37,604 bases of DNA from the NCBI GenBank assembly GCA_011088215.1, contig JAALKD010000032.1, forward strand, positions 1 through 37,604. Reading direction: 5' to 3'. The notes beneath the pieces are model-generated. The model had not been told where the DNA came from. It saw nothing but the letters and a program-made list of their open reading frames with translations, and did no database searches. This document shows, in pieces, positions 7,320 to 16,063 of the stretch (positions are counted from its first letter, which is position 1; each line of letters begins with the position of its first letter). The DNA comes from Sphingomonadales bacterium (GTDB taxonomy: Bacteria; Pseudomonadota; Alphaproteobacteria; Sphingomonadales; Kordiimonadaceae). A program made the position numbers and the translations under genes.

Positions 7320-9908
7320 ATGAACGTCGTAATTGTGGAATCGCCCTCCAAAGCGAAAACGATCAATAAGTATCTTGGTAAAGATTACAATGTGTTAGCC
7401 AGTTTTGGCCACGTTCGGGACTTGCCCGCCAAGGACGGATCAGTAATCCCTGAAAAAGATTTCGAGATGTTGTGGTCAGTGGGCCGCGACTCCGCCAAGC
7501 GACTCACCGAGATCGCAAATGCGGTTAAAAGTGCTGACCGACTGTACCTGGCAACTGACCCCGACCGCGAGGGAGAGGCGATCAGCTGGCACGTGCTGGA
7601 AGTGCTGGAGAAGAAAAAGGCACTAAAAAATGTTGATGTAAAACGCGTTGTTTTCAATGAAATTACCAAGTCTGCAATTTTGAAGGCTATGGCCGAGCCA
7701 CGCGATCTCGATCAGGAAATGGTCAACGCTTATTTGGCGCGAAGAGCGCTGGATTATTTAGTAGGCTTCACCCTTTCACCAGTTTTGTGGCGCAAGCTGC
7801 CCGGCGCTCGTTCAGCCGGTCGTGTGCAATCCGTTGCGCTTCGCTTGGTTTGTGACCGCGAAGCAGAAATCGAACGCTTTGTTCCACAGGAATATTGGTC
7901 TGTTGAATCAGCGCTAAGTTCCGCTGCGGGGAAAAATTTCGCCGCCCGCCTGTTTGCGATGAACGGGAACAAACTGGGCAAGTACGACTTGCCAGACGAT
8001 GCAAGCGCAAACGCAGCGGCCGCGCTGGTGAGCAACGAACCGCTCACAGTAAAAACGGTTGAGCGCAAGCCTACCAAGCGCCACCCGCAGCCGCCTTTCA
8101 CCACATCAACGCTGCAACAGGAAGCGGCCCGCAAGTTGGGCTTTGCTGCCAATCGCACCATGCGCATTGCTCAAAGTCTATATGAAGGTAAAACAATCGG
8201 CGGCGAAGTCACCGGTTTGATCACCTATATGCGGACAGACGGCGTTACCATCGCAGGGGAAGCCCTGAACGCAACGCGCGCCATGATCGAAGACCGATAC
8301 GGTGCTCGCTTCCTGCCCTCATCGCCGCGGGTGTATAAAACCAAGGCCAAGAACGCGCAGGAAGCCCACGAAGCTGTGCGCCCAACTGACCCAATGCGCC
8401 GCCCTGCCGATGTTGCAGGTGCCTTGGATGAGGACGAGCTGAAATTATACGAACTGATTTGGCGGCGGACAATTGCCAGCCAAATGGAAAGCGCCCAGAT
8501 GGAGCGCACCACAGTAACGATCATGAACACGGACCAAACTGCCGAACTGCGAGCAACCGGCACTGTCATCCAGTTTGATGGCTTCCTATCCGTTTACCAG
8601 GAAGGTAAAGACGACGAAGCTGACGACGATGAAAAACTGCTGCCACAAATGAGTGAAGGCGAAACTCTTGCGCTCAAGAGCGTTACACCGCGCCAACATT
8701 TCACCGAACCCGCGCCGCGATTCACTGAAGCAAGCTTGGTTAAGCGTATGGAAGAGTTGGGTATTGGTCGACCGTCCACTTACGCCTCTATCCTGACCGT
8801 GCTGCGTGACCGCAACTATGTGGTGATGGACCGAAACCGTTTTATTCCGGAAGACAAAGGCCGGTTGGTAACCGCCTTCCTTGAAAAATTCTTCGAGCGT
8901 TATGTTGAGTTTGATTTCACCGCAGACCTAGAACAAAAACTAGATTTCGTATCGGACGGCAAGGAAAACTGGAAAAAAGTTCTGAGCGACTTCTGGACCG
9001 AATTTAAGCCGAAAACCGAAGAAATCATCAATGTCCGCAACACCGTGGTTATCGACGCATTGGACGAGTTCCTCGAGCCCATGATGTTTGCCATTGCCGA
9101 AGAAGGCAAAAATCCACGCAAATGTCCGAGCTGCGATGATGGCCGATTAGGCCTGAAAACCAGCCGCTACGGCGCATTTGTTGGTTGTTCAAATTACCCC
9201 GAATGTGGTTTCACCCGCCCGTTTGGCCGCAAAGCCAATGAAGCGGAAGAAAACGCAGAAAAAGGCGATTCTGTACTGGGGACTGACCCCGAAACAGGCG
9301 AAGAAATTGCCATTCGCAGTGGCCGGTTTGGCATGTATATCCAGCTGGGCGAGACCAAAAAGGCCGCCAAGGGCGAAAAAGCTGAAAAACCAAAGCGTGC
9401 CACTATCCCTAAGGATATTGAGGTATCGGAGATCGATTTGGAAAAAGCGCTGCAGCTGCTTTCCCTACCGCGTGAAGTGGGCAAACATCCTGAAACTGGT
9501 AATCCAATTGTTGCAGCAATCGGCCGCTATGGCCCCTACGTTATGCACGACCGGGTATACGGAAAATTGGCCTCAACCGAGGAAGTTTTCAGCGTTGGTA
9601 TTAACCGTGCTGTTGCAGCAATTGCTGATGCGGCAGCAAAAAAAGGCGGTGCTAAAACTGTGTTGAAAGACTTGGGTGAACATCCGGACGAAGGTGGAAC
9701 TATTCAGGTTCTGGATGGCCGGTATGGCCCTTACGTAAAACACAATCGTACCAACGCCACACTGCCAAAGGGCACCGAACCTACTGCTGTTACGCTGGAG
9801 CAGGCGCTGGAATGGATCGCCGCCAAGGCAGCAAAAAAAGGTACAAAGAAACCCGCGAAGAAAAAGCCTTCGAAAAAGAAACCGGCCAGCCGCAAGAAAG
9901 CTTCTTGA
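7320..9908 (+). CDS. topA: TopA, DNA topoisomerase I (type IA)
   Basis: 862 residues from ATG 7320 (a TTG 57 bp upstream in frame is less likely; GGAG sits at 7304-7307 before the ATG). TopA relaxes negative supercoils. The Toprim domain opens with VVIVESPSKAKTI and contains ATDPDREGEAISWH; the active-site Tyr is in GLITYMRTDG near residue 305. One four-cysteine zinc ribbon follows (CPSCDDGRLG ... GCSNYPECGF, residues about 602-630). Then come three repeated C-terminal modules marked by SGRFGMYIQLG, IGRYGPYVMHD and LDGRYGPYVKHN. The end is a lysine-rich tail. It stands 115 bp after the dprA remnant and 36 bp before rnr. Confidence 0.97.
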   Translation: MNVVIVESPSKAKTINKYLGKDYNVLASFGHVRDLPAKDGSVIPEKDFEMLWSVGRDSAKRLTEIANAVKSADRLYLATDPDREGEAISWHVLEVLEKKKALKNVDVKRVVFNEITKSAILKAMAEPRDLDQEMVNAYLARRALDYLVGFTLSPVLWRKLPGARSAGRVQSVALRLVCDREAEIERFVPQEYWSVESALSSAAGKNFAARLFAMNGNKLGKYDLPDDASANAAAALVSNEPLTVKTVERKPTKRHPQPPFTTSTLQQEAARKLGFAANRTMRIAQSLYEGKTIGGEVTGLITYMRTDGVTIAGEALNATRAMIEDRYGARFLPSSPRVYKTKAKNAQEAHEAVRPTDPMRRPADVAGALDEDELKLYELIWRRTIASQMESAQMERTTVTIMNTDQTAELRATGTVIQFDGFLSVYQEGKDDEADDDEKLLPQMSEGETLALKSVTPRQHFTEPAPRFTEASLVKRMEELGIGRPSTYASILTVLRDRNYVVMDRNRFIPEDKGRLVTAFLEKFFERYVEFDFTADLEQKLDFVSDGKENWKKVLSDFWTEFKPKTEEIINVRNTVVIDALDEFLEPMMFAIAEEGKNPRKCPSCDDGRLGLKTSRYGAFVGCSNYPECGFTRPFGRKANEAEENAEKGDSVLGTDPETGEEIAIRSGRFGMYIQLGETKKAAKGEKAEKPKRATIPKDIEVSEIDLEKALQLLSLPREVGKHPETGNPIVAAIGRYGPYVMHDRVYGKLASTEEVFSVGINRAVAAIADAAAKKGGAKTVLKDLGEHPDEGGTIQVLDGRYGPYVKHNRTNATLPKGTEPTAVTLEQALEWIAAKAAKKGTKKPAKKKPSKKKPASRKKAS

Positions 9909-9944
9909 GCAAAACCGTAACATATAGATATAGGGCTGTCGCTT

Positions 9945-12212
9945 TTGGCGCATCATAAAAAGTTCGACCATTTCCCCACCGAGAAAGACATTCTTGATTT
10001 CTTGCGGGACACGGGCGGCAAAATTACCAAACGCGAGATCGCACGGGCCTTCCGGATCACCGGCGCAGATAAAATCCAGCTGAAAAAATTACTGCGCGAC
10101 ATGATCAACAATGGTCAAATCGCACAGGATTCAGGCCGCGCATTGCGACCGGCTGACCGTCTGCCCGGCGTTCAGGTGATTGAGTTTGCCGGGCTGGACA
10201 AAGACGGCGACGTTTTAATGCGCCCAGTTAAGCGAGAGCGCGGCGGCCCTGCCCCCACTATATATCTGTCCGACGACAGGCGAAAAAAAGCACCAGCGCT
10301 GGGCCCTGGCGACCGCGCACTTGCTCGGCTTATTCCAATCAAGGATGACCCGCCAACCTACCGCGCCCAAATACTGAAATTATTGACTGCAGCACCGCGC
10401 AGCATCCTTGGGGTGTTCCACGGCGGCGAAAACGGCGGCCGCATTCATTCTATCGACAAAAAAAATCGTGACGATTACTGGGTCGACCGCGACGATTTCA
10501 AAGGCGCGGTTGATGGCGAGTTGGTAACCGCAGAGCCTGTGACGCGGCGCAAGCGCGACGGTGGCCCAAAACGCGCAAGGGTGCAAGACCGTCTGGGCGA
10601 TGTTAGTGCCGCACGAACCATCAGCATGATCGCCATCCATGCCCATGATATTCCTAATGAATTTTCGTCTGATGTTCTTGCTGAAGCCGATAAGGCCAAA
10701 CCGGTTGCACTAGGTGAACGCGACGACTTGCGTGGTATTCCTTTGATCACCATTGACCCGGTGGATGCTCGTGACCATGACGACGCCATTTGGGCTGAAC
10801 AGGACACAGACCCGAAAAATCCTGGTGGTTGGCATGCGGTTGTCGCCATCGCCGATGTTGCCCATTATGTGCAGCCCGGTAGTGGGCTGGATCGGGAAGC
10901 CATTAAACGCGGCAACAGCTGTTATTTCCCTGACCGGGTTGTTCCCATGCTGCCCGAAGTGCTTTCCGCAGGCCTTTGTAGCTTAAAACCCGGAGAGGAC
11001 CGCGCCTGCATGGCGGTTCATATGTGGTTCGATGCAAACGGCAATAAAATCCGCCACAAGTTTGTCCGCGGCCTGATGAACAGCCGCGCCAACATCACCT
11101 ACCAACGCGTTCAGGCAGCGATAGACGGTAATCCGGACGAAGAAGCAGAATCATTATTGAAACCGGTTCTGGTGCCCTTGTACGGCGCATTCAAAGCCCT
11201 GATGGCGGCGCGCGAAAAACGTGAACCACTGGACCTGGACCTGCCCGAGCGCAAAATTGAGCTGGACGAAGCCGGTTTGGTCAAGGGCATCGCCCTACGC
11301 GAACGGTTGGATGCCCACCGGGTGGTCGAAGAGTTTATGATCGCGGCCAACGTAGCAGCGGCAGAAGAGTTGGAACGCAAGAAAACTCCAGCCATGTACC
11401 GGGTGCACGAAGAGCCACCGCTGGACAAGCTGGAAACTCTTCGCGAGTTTTTGACCACGCTCGATCTGAAACTGAGCAAAGGTGCGGTAATGATGCCTCG
11501 ACTATTCAATGGCATTTTATCGAAGGTACGCGGCACGACCCGCGAACATATGGTCAATGAAGTGGTTCTGCGATCGCAAACCCAAGCCTACTACTCGCCG
11601 GAAAACCAGGGTCATTTCGGACTGGCGTTAGCGCGCTACGCCCATTTTACATCACCGATTCGCCGCTATGCCGACCTGTTGGTTCACCGCGGGCTTGTGC
11701 GGGCTTTGGGTTTGGGTGATGACGGCTTAACCAATAATGAGATTGAAGAATTAGAAGACATCGGCGCCCAAATTTCTGGTACCGAACGCCGTGCCATGGC
11801 GGCAGAACGCGATTCTACAGATCGCTATATGGCATCCTATCTGGCCGACCATGTGGGCGATGACTTCATCGGTAGAATCACCGGTGTGACCCGCTTTGGG
11901 CTTTTTGTAGCGTTGGAGCCATCCGGCGGCGACGGCTTGATCCCGATTTCCGAAATCGGCAACGATTATTATTATCACGACGAGGCCCGGCATGCCCTTG
12001 TTGGCGAACGTATGGGCCAAACATTTACGTTGGGTGATAAGCTTGATGTAAGACTAACCGAAGCCAACCGCTTTACCGGTGGCCTGAAGCTGGAACTTAT
12101 CGGCAACGAGGATGGCCCCAGAACAAAAAGCGGTGGCAGGCAAGCGAACCATCGGCGAAAACGCCCCGGCCGGCCAAACTCCAGCAGAAGCAGCCGGAAG
12201 AGAAGTAGATAA
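9945..12212 (+). CDS. rnr: RNase R, 3'-5' exoribonuclease
   Basis: 755 residues starting at TTG 9945, with AGGG at 9932-9935 as ribosome site; an in-frame TAA at 9918 excludes a much longer start. RNase R degrades structured RNA from the 3' end. An N-terminal winged-helix segment (TEKDILDFLRDTGGKITKRE) leads into cold-shock OB domains, then the RNB catalytic domain with the Asp cluster IDPVDARDHDDAIW near residue 270 and HFTSPIRRYADLLVHR near 570. The S1 domain (GDDFIGRITGVTRFGLFVAL) is near 640. The tail is basic (RRKRPGRPNSSRSSRKRSR). The topA-rnr order is common in alphaproteobacteria. Confidence 0.96.
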   Translation: MAHHKKFDHFPTEKDILDFLRDTGGKITKREIARAFRITGADKIQLKKLLRDMINNGQIAQDSGRALRPADRLPGVQVIEFAGLDKDGDVLMRPVKRERGGPAPTIYLSDDRRKKAPALGPGDRALARLIPIKDDPPTYRAQILKLLTAAPRSILGVFHGGENGGRIHSIDKKNRDDYWVDRDDFKGAVDGELVTAEPVTRRKRDGGPKRARVQDRLGDVSAARTISMIAIHAHDIPNEFSSDVLAEADKAKPVALGERDDLRGIPLITIDPVDARDHDDAIWAEQDTDPKNPGGWHAVVAIADVAHYVQPGSGLDREAIKRGNSCYFPDRVVPMLPEVLSAGLCSLKPGEDRACMAVHMWFDANGNKIRHKFVRGLMNSRANITYQRVQAAIDGNPDEEAESLLKPVLVPLYGAFKALMAAREKREPLDLDLPERKIELDEAGLVKGIALRERLDAHRVVEEFMIAANVAAAEELERKKTPAMYRVHEEPPLDKLETLREFLTTLDLKLSKGAVMMPRLFNGILSKVRGTTREHMVNEVVLRSQTQAYYSPENQGHFGLALARYAHFTSPIRRYADLLVHRGLVRALGLGDDGLTNNEIEELEDIGAQISGTERRAMAAERDSTDRYMASYLADHVGDDFIGRITGVTRFGLFVALEPSGGDGLIPISEIGNDYYYHDEARHALVGERMGQTFTLGDKLDVRLTEANRFTGGLKLELIGNEDGPRTKSGGRQANHRRKRPGRPNSSRSSRKRSR

Positions 12213-12442
12213 CCCTTCGCGTTTTCCGCCAAAAAACCCTTGCTTTATACGCATTAGCGACCTTGCCGACAATATTGATGTCTTTTTCAGGTATCAACAC
12301 GCCCGGCAGCTAGATGCTGCAGAAAAATACACAACAGCTAGAATTTTTTAGTTGCGCTACATATATGCAACTTTTAGTGTATATATTATTCAATCTGAAG
12401 AAGTATTTATGTGAATACTGGGAAGTAATAACAGGAGCATCG

Positions 12443-12883
12443 ATGTTCGAAGGATTAAGAGTCTTAGTTGTCGACGATCAGAAAATCATCCAAGATATGT
12501 TGGTAAGTCTGCTCCTAAAGCTTGGCTTCGACGCAGTTGATACTGCAAATGATGGTTCTCAGGCGCTGCAAGCATTGGACAAAAATCGATACGACCTGAT
12601 TCTATGCGATATCATGATGAAGGATATCAATGGCATTGAATTTGTTCGAACTCTGCGACAATCAGCGAATCTTCGCTTCGATGCTAGTAAGTCGTCGACA
12701 CCAGTGATGCTCATTAGTGGTAGCAGCGATCCCAGCCACATACGAGCTGCCAAAGAGGTAGGCGTCCAAGGATACATTCTCAAACCGTTTAATCCAGCCG
12801 AAATTAAAAAACGATTACATAAATTGTTTAGCCGCAGACCTGAAACACGCGTGCCAGAGGTTAAAGAATACCGAGCTTCATAA
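12443..12883 (+). CDS. Single-domain response regulator (CheY-like receiver)
   Basis: 146 residues from ATG 12443 with AGGAG at 12433-12437; an upstream in-frame ATG gives a long leader without receiver features and is rejected. Receiver residues are complete: the acidic pair in LVVDDQK, phospho-acceptor Asp in LILCDIMM, Ser in LISGSSD and Lys in GYILKPF. There is no output domain, only a short basic tail (RPETRVPEVKEYRAS), so it should act by protein contact, like CheY or DivK. Its last 23 bp overlap the convergent HPt gene. It lies in the rnr-rpmG gap. The 230 bp upstream are AT-rich and probably carry its own promoter. Confidence 0.9.
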   Translation: MFEGLRVLVVDDQKIIQDMLVSLLLKLGFDAVDTANDGSQALQALDKNRYDLILCDIMMKDINGIEFVRTLRQSANLRFDASKSSTPVMLISGSSDPSHIRAAKEVGVQGYILKPFNPAEIKKRLHKLFSRRPETRVPEVKEYRAS

Positions 12884-13616
12884 ACACATCGGCGACATCG
12901 TCGCCGAAATTGGCGCCTTTGCGCAATACCGGAACAGACGGCGGTAGGTCTGTCAAAGATCCACTTTCTGTCGATAAAAGCGCCACCGGAATATCGCGCG
13001 TCGCGGGCATAGCACGCAGCGCACAAGCCAGATCAATTCCGGACAGTTCCGGCATCACCCGAGAGATAATAACCGCATCCGGTTTCATCATTGGAATCAA
13101 TTGAATAGCATCCATCGTGCTGGCCACGTTGACCATGCGGTAACCACATTCGAGCAATTCGCGTGTAACGATTTTGGTTGCGGTACCCGGTGCCATAACC
13201 AACATCACTTCAATTTCCACGCTTGAAATATCTGCGACCTCAAAACCAGCTTTGTTGGGCAGCTTGCGCATAAGATCGGAAACGTCAATGTCTCTGCCGC
13301 TAACAAAAGCGTCCAAGCATTCAGCCATACGATCAAAGAAAAATTGCGCGTCCTTGCAAATGGCATCGTTCAACTCTTTCACATTGAAAAAGTAGTCTTC
13401 GAACCGATGGCAAATAACCTTCAAGGCCCGCATCTCAAACGAGGCTGCGACGCTTTTCAGGGAATGGGCATCAAGGCGGATAGCGGCAAAGGCATCACTA
13501 GGTTGAATTGTACCGTTCATGAACCCTTGCGCAGTCTCCTGCATGTTTCTCATACGGTCTTCCGCCGAGTCGATGGCTTCCGTGCGTAACTCGTCCAAAA
13601 TATCCTGCTGCATCAT
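12861..13616 (-). CDS. HPt domain fused to a degenerate receiver domain
   Basis: 251 residues. The N-terminal half is a helical bundle with the histidine-phosphotransfer signature AHSLKSVAASF, candidate phospho-His at 51, followed by ICHRFEDYF as in CheA-type HPt domains. From about residue 134 a receiver-like alpha/beta pattern appears (EIEVMLVMAPG ... KPDAVIISRVMPELSGIDL ... PVALLST ... VLRKG). It lacks the acidic pair after strand 1 and has Ser185 where the phospho-acceptor Asp should be, so it is a pseudo-receiver. It is convergent with, and overlaps by 23 bp, the stand-alone receiver gene, which may be its partner. I know no named protein with this exact make-up. Confidence 0.75.
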   Translation of the reverse strand: MMQQDILDELRTEAIDSAEDRMRNMQETAQGFMNGTIQPSDAFAAIRLDAHSLKSVAASFEMRALKVICHRFEDYFFNVKELNDAICKDAQFFFDRMAECLDAFVSGRDIDVSDLMRKLPNKAGFEVADISSVEIEVMLVMAPGTATKIVTRELLECGYRMVNVASTMDAIQLIPMMKPDAVIISRVMPELSGIDLACALRAMPATRDIPVALLSTESGSLTDLPPSVPVLRKGANFGDDVADVFMKLGIL

Positions 13617-13747
13617 CGCGTCTAGGCTTTCTCATATCAGTTGAAACAGTAGTGATTATTCATGCCACACAAAAGGTTACTCGAGTGTTATCAAAACCGG
13701 ATATGACCCAAAAAAAACGAAATTATCAATAAAAGCGCAAACTCCGC

Positions 13748-13775
13748 TTGACTTACGGTCGCCCATAGGTATTTT
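13748..13775 (+). promoter_or_regulatory. Candidate sigma-70-type promoter of rpmG
   Basis: TTGACT (13748-13753) and TATTTT (13770-13775) are separated by 16 bp and lie about 60 bp before the rpmG start. The fit to the housekeeping consensus is good in the -35 box and moderate in the -10 box. rpmG has a terminator just after it and a divergent neighbour, so it needs its own promoter here. Confidence 0.5.
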
Positions 13776-13833
13776 GCGCCCTCAACGTGGCCGCATGTGC
13801 GGTCTGGATAACTGATTTCTTGGAGTGAACGAG

Positions 13834-14001
13834 ATGGCGAAGCCTTCCAGCATCAAGATCAAGCTGGTTAGTACTGCGGACACCGGCTACTACTATGTGA
13901 CCAAAAAGAATCCGCGGACACTGACTGAGAAAATGATCAAACGTAAGTATGATCCAGTTGTTCGCAAACACGTAGAGTTTAAGGAAGCCAAGATTAAGTA
14001 G
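13834..14001 (+). CDS. rpmG: RpmG, 50S ribosomal protein L33 (bL33)
   Basis: A 55-residue protein, normal for alphaproteobacterial bL33. It starts [19 protein letters not shown] and continues with [20 protein letters not shown], then [15 protein letters not shown]. This is the cysteine-free form without a zinc ribbon, so it is not induced by zinc shortage in the way zinc-free paralogues are. TGGAG at 13821-13825 serves as ribosome site. It is a single-gene unit with a promoter candidate at 13748 and a strong terminator at 14026. Proximity to pleD-divK is conserved in alphaproteobacteria. Confidence 0.97.
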   Translation: MAKPSSIKIKLVSTADTGYYYVTKKNPRTLTEKMIKRKYDPVVRKHVEFKEAKIK

Positions 14002-14025
14002 TCTTGACTGCCGTTTGATCATTCA

Positions 14026-14058
14026 AAACGCCGCGCCTTATTGGCTGCGGCGTTTTTT
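14026..14058 (+). terminator. Rho-independent terminator of rpmG
   Basis: Arms AACGCCGC-GCC and GGC-T-GCGGCGTT pair with a TTATT loop and one bulged T, followed by a run of six T. It sits 25 bp after the rpmG stop. On the minus strand the same stem ends with four T, so it may also partly stop transcripts from pleD, which ends at 14106. Confidence 0.85.
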
Positions 14059-14105
14059 ATTGGTTGCGTGTAATTGGTCGGCAGCAATGCTAGTGGCACC
14101 GTACG

Positions 14106-15236
14106 TCAGGAGGCCACAATAACTTTGTTTCGCCCAGCTGCCTTGGCTTCATAAAGCGCTTTATCTGCGGCCTCCAAAAGCTGCGCTGGCGTTTGTCCGT
14201 CTTTACTTGTGGCAACCCCGATTGAGACGGTAATCGAGATAGCCCCTTCTTTCAGCTCAAAATCGAAGCTGTTGTCTGAAACTTCCTCGCGCAATCGGTT
14301 GCCGATCATGGTAGCCCAGTCGGTCGGTGTTTCCGGCATCATAACAACAAATTCTTCACCGCCGTATCGCGCGGCCAGATCAACCCCGCGAATATTGCGC
14401 TCAATGCGGGTTGCAAACTCTTTGAGTACCAAATCACCCACAGCGTGGCCGTACGTATCGTTGACTGCCTTAAAATGATCAATATCCATCATCAACACCG
14501 ACAGGTCTTTTCCGTGTTTTTGCGCCGCCTGCATGCGGGTATCCATATGGCTTGTCAGATAATGCCGGTTATAAAGGCCTGTCACTGCATCGGTGGTGGC
14601 CAGCTGCATGGAAAGATGGAAATTTTCCCACAGTTTGTCGGCAAATCGCTTGCGTTTCAGTTGGGTTTTCACCCGCGCCAAGAATTCCTGTTTGTCCACC
14701 GGACGAACAACATAATCATTCACACCCATTTCAAGAGCGCGTACCAATAATTTAGTATTGCCGTCATCAACCATCACCAGAATCGGCACATGACGGGTTT
14801 CTTCAAACGACCTCAATTTCGAACACACCCGAAGGCCGTCAGTATCTCGCATGGTCAGCGACACAATAATCAGATCAAAATTCTTCTCGCGGGCACGCTC
14901 TGCGGCATCATCGCCGCCCGCCATGAAGGAAAGCTCGCCCACTCCATCGAGCGCCTTGGCGATACGCTCCATTACCCGTTCCTGCTCATCAACGATCAGG
15001 ATTGTGCCATCGGTGGGGACAGATGTATCGAAAACGACCGCATCATCATCATCCCAGCCCAACGATGTGCCGGTGGTTTTGCGGTTGCGCAATTCGTCCA
15101 TCATAACCTTCAGGCGAACCAACGAGCGAACCCGGGCAAAAAGCGCAAGATCTTGTACTGGTTTGGTAAGGAAATCATCGGCACCAGCTTCAAGGCCGGT
15201 AACCCGGTCCGATGGTTGGTCCAGCGCCGTTACCAT
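14106..15236 (-). CDS. pleD: PleD, C-terminal fragment: partial receiver 1, receiver 2 and GGDEF
   Basis: 376 codons beginning inside receiver 1 at MVTALDQPSDRVTGLEAGAD. It keeps the receiver 1 Lys (FLTKPVQD) but not its Asp53. It then carries receiver 2 (GTILIVDEQERVM) and a diguanylate cyclase domain with the GGEEF active site in RYGGEEFVVMMPE and an RGVD inhibitory site five residues before it. PleD makes cyclic di-GMP when phosphorylated on receiver 1. This fragment is separated from its N-terminus by the duplication at 15111-15438. The ATG lies 2 bp after the stop of the N-terminal fragment with no clear ribosome site, so it would depend on reinitiation. Without the duplication the product would be 456 residues, close to Caulobacter PleD. 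Confidence 0.85.
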   Translation of the reverse strand: MVTALDQPSDRVTGLEAGADDFLTKPVQDLALFARVRSLVRLKVMMDELRNRKTTGTSLGWDDDDAVVFDTSVPTDGTILIVDEQERVMERIAKALDGVGELSFMAGGDDAAERAREKNFDLIIVSLTMRDTDGLRVCSKLRSFEETRHVPILVMVDDGNTKLLVRALEMGVNDYVVRPVDKQEFLARVKTQLKRKRFADKLWENFHLSMQLATTDAVTGLYNRHYLTSHMDTRMQAAQKHGKDLSVLMMDIDHFKAVNDTYGHAVGDLVLKEFATRIERNIRGVDLAARYGGEEFVVMMPETPTDWATMIGNRLREEVSDNSFDFELKEGAISITVSIGVATSKDGQTPAQLLEAADKALYEAKAAGRNKVIVAS

Positions 15237-15438
15237 TACTACGGGAATATGGGCTGTGGCCGGATCAGCCTTAACAGGCGAACCAACGAGCGAACCCGGG
15301 CAAAAAGCGCAAGATCTTGTACTGGTTTGGTAAGGAAATCATCGGCACCAGCTTCAAGGCCGGTAACCCGGTCCGATGGTTGGTCCAGCGCCGTTACCAT
15401 TACTACGGGAATATGGGCTGTGGCCGGATCAGCCTTAA
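15111..15438. repeat. Exact 164-bp tandem duplication inside pleD
   Basis: Copy 1 is 15111-15274 and copy 2 is 15275-15438. Both begin CAGGCGAACCAACGAGCG and end GGCCGGATCAGCCTTAA; I compared them base by base and found no difference. The flanking bases differ, so the repeat unit is exactly 164 bp. Because 164 is not a multiple of three, the second copy shifts the pleD frame. Perfect identity means a very recent event or an assembly error. Confidence 0.97.
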
Positions 15439-15640
15439 TTCGCCGACACACTTCAAAGCCATCCATACCCGGCATCATCACATCAAGAAGAATAATGTCC
15501 GGATGTTCTCGGTTGGTCACGTCCAGTGCTTCCGGGCCACTGTATGCAGTCAGCACATCAAAATATTCGCTGGTTAATTTGGCTTCAAGTAGTTTGACGT
15601 TCGGCGGAACATCATCCACAACCAACACACGCGCCGTCAT
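15239..15640 (-). CDS. pleD: PleD, N-terminal fragment: receiver domain 1
   Basis: 133 codons. The receiver is essentially complete: acidic pair in LVVDDVPP, phospho-acceptor Asp53 in ILLDVMMPGMDG, Thr in VMVTALD and Lys in FLTKPVQD. After ARVRSLVRL the frame leaves the PleD sequence at the duplication junction, adds 11 foreign residues (LRLIRPQPIFP) and stops at TAG. In this state it resembles a free-standing receiver. The start is 6 bp after the divK stop, the standard divK-pleD operon. In Caulobacter, DivJ and PleC control phosphorylation of both proteins. Confidence 0.85.
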   Translation of the reverse strand: MTARVLVVDDVPPNVKLLEAKLTSEYFDVLTAYSGPEALDVTNREHPDIILLDVMMPGMDGFEVCRRIKADPATAHIPVVMVTALDQPSDRVTGLEAGADDFLTKPVQDLALFARVRSLVRLLRLIRPQPIFP

Positions 15641-15646
15641 TCAACC

Positions 15647-16012
15647 CTATCCCGCAAATTGTTTTACGGTGTCCAGAAAGTGCCGGACCGAAATCGGTTT
15701 CGCAATATAGGCTTCGCATCCACCTTCGCGAATTTTTTCTTCGTCGCCTTTCATGGCAAACGCAGTTACTGCAATCACTGGAATTTTACGAAGATCTTCG
15801 TCTTCCTTGAGCCACTTGGTTACTTCCAAACCTGAAACCTCTGGTAGTTGAATATCCATCAATATCAGATCGGGTCCGTGCACACGAGCAAGATCAAGGG
15901 CTGCCATGCCATCACGGGTTTGGATAGTCTCATAATTATGAGCTTCCAGCAGATCGCAAAACAACTTCATATTCAATTCGTTGTCTTCGACGATAAGTAT
16001 TTTTTTACTCAT
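15647..16012 (-). CDS. divK: DivK, single-domain cell-cycle response regulator
   Basis: 121 residues, a bare receiver. It opens [18 protein letters not shown] and has the acidic pair, phospho-acceptor Asp53 in [13 protein letters not shown], Thr in [14 protein letters not shown] and Lys in YIAKPIS. The AMKGDEEKI segment and the coupling to pleD separate DivK from generic CheY-like proteins. In Caulobacter, DivK tunes the DivJ/PleC/DivL-CckA network that controls CtrA. It leads the divK-pleD operon; a 217-bp divergent spacer separates it from the DUF3572 gene. Confidence 0.93.
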   Translation of the reverse strand: MSKKILIVEDNELNMKLFCDLLEAHNYETIQTRDGMAALDLARVHGPDLILMDIQLPEVSGLEVTKWLKEDEDLRKIPVIAVTAFAMKGDEEKIREGGCEAYIAKPISVRHFLDTVKQFAG

Positions 16013-16063
16013 GTGGCCCCACAGCTCCTGATCATTTAGGCTCGATCACCCACCCGGCGGTGA

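Noticed and set aside
12314..12442. Longer N-terminus for the receiver gene starting at 12314
   Set aside because: The added residues lack receiver character and the downstream ATG at 12443 has a good AGGAG at proper spacing.
14790..15710. A long plus-strand frame of 306 codons opposite pleD with an internal repeated peptide
   Set aside because: It is the antisense shadow of pleD. The repeated peptide is produced by the 164-bp DNA duplication, and the sequence has no family character.
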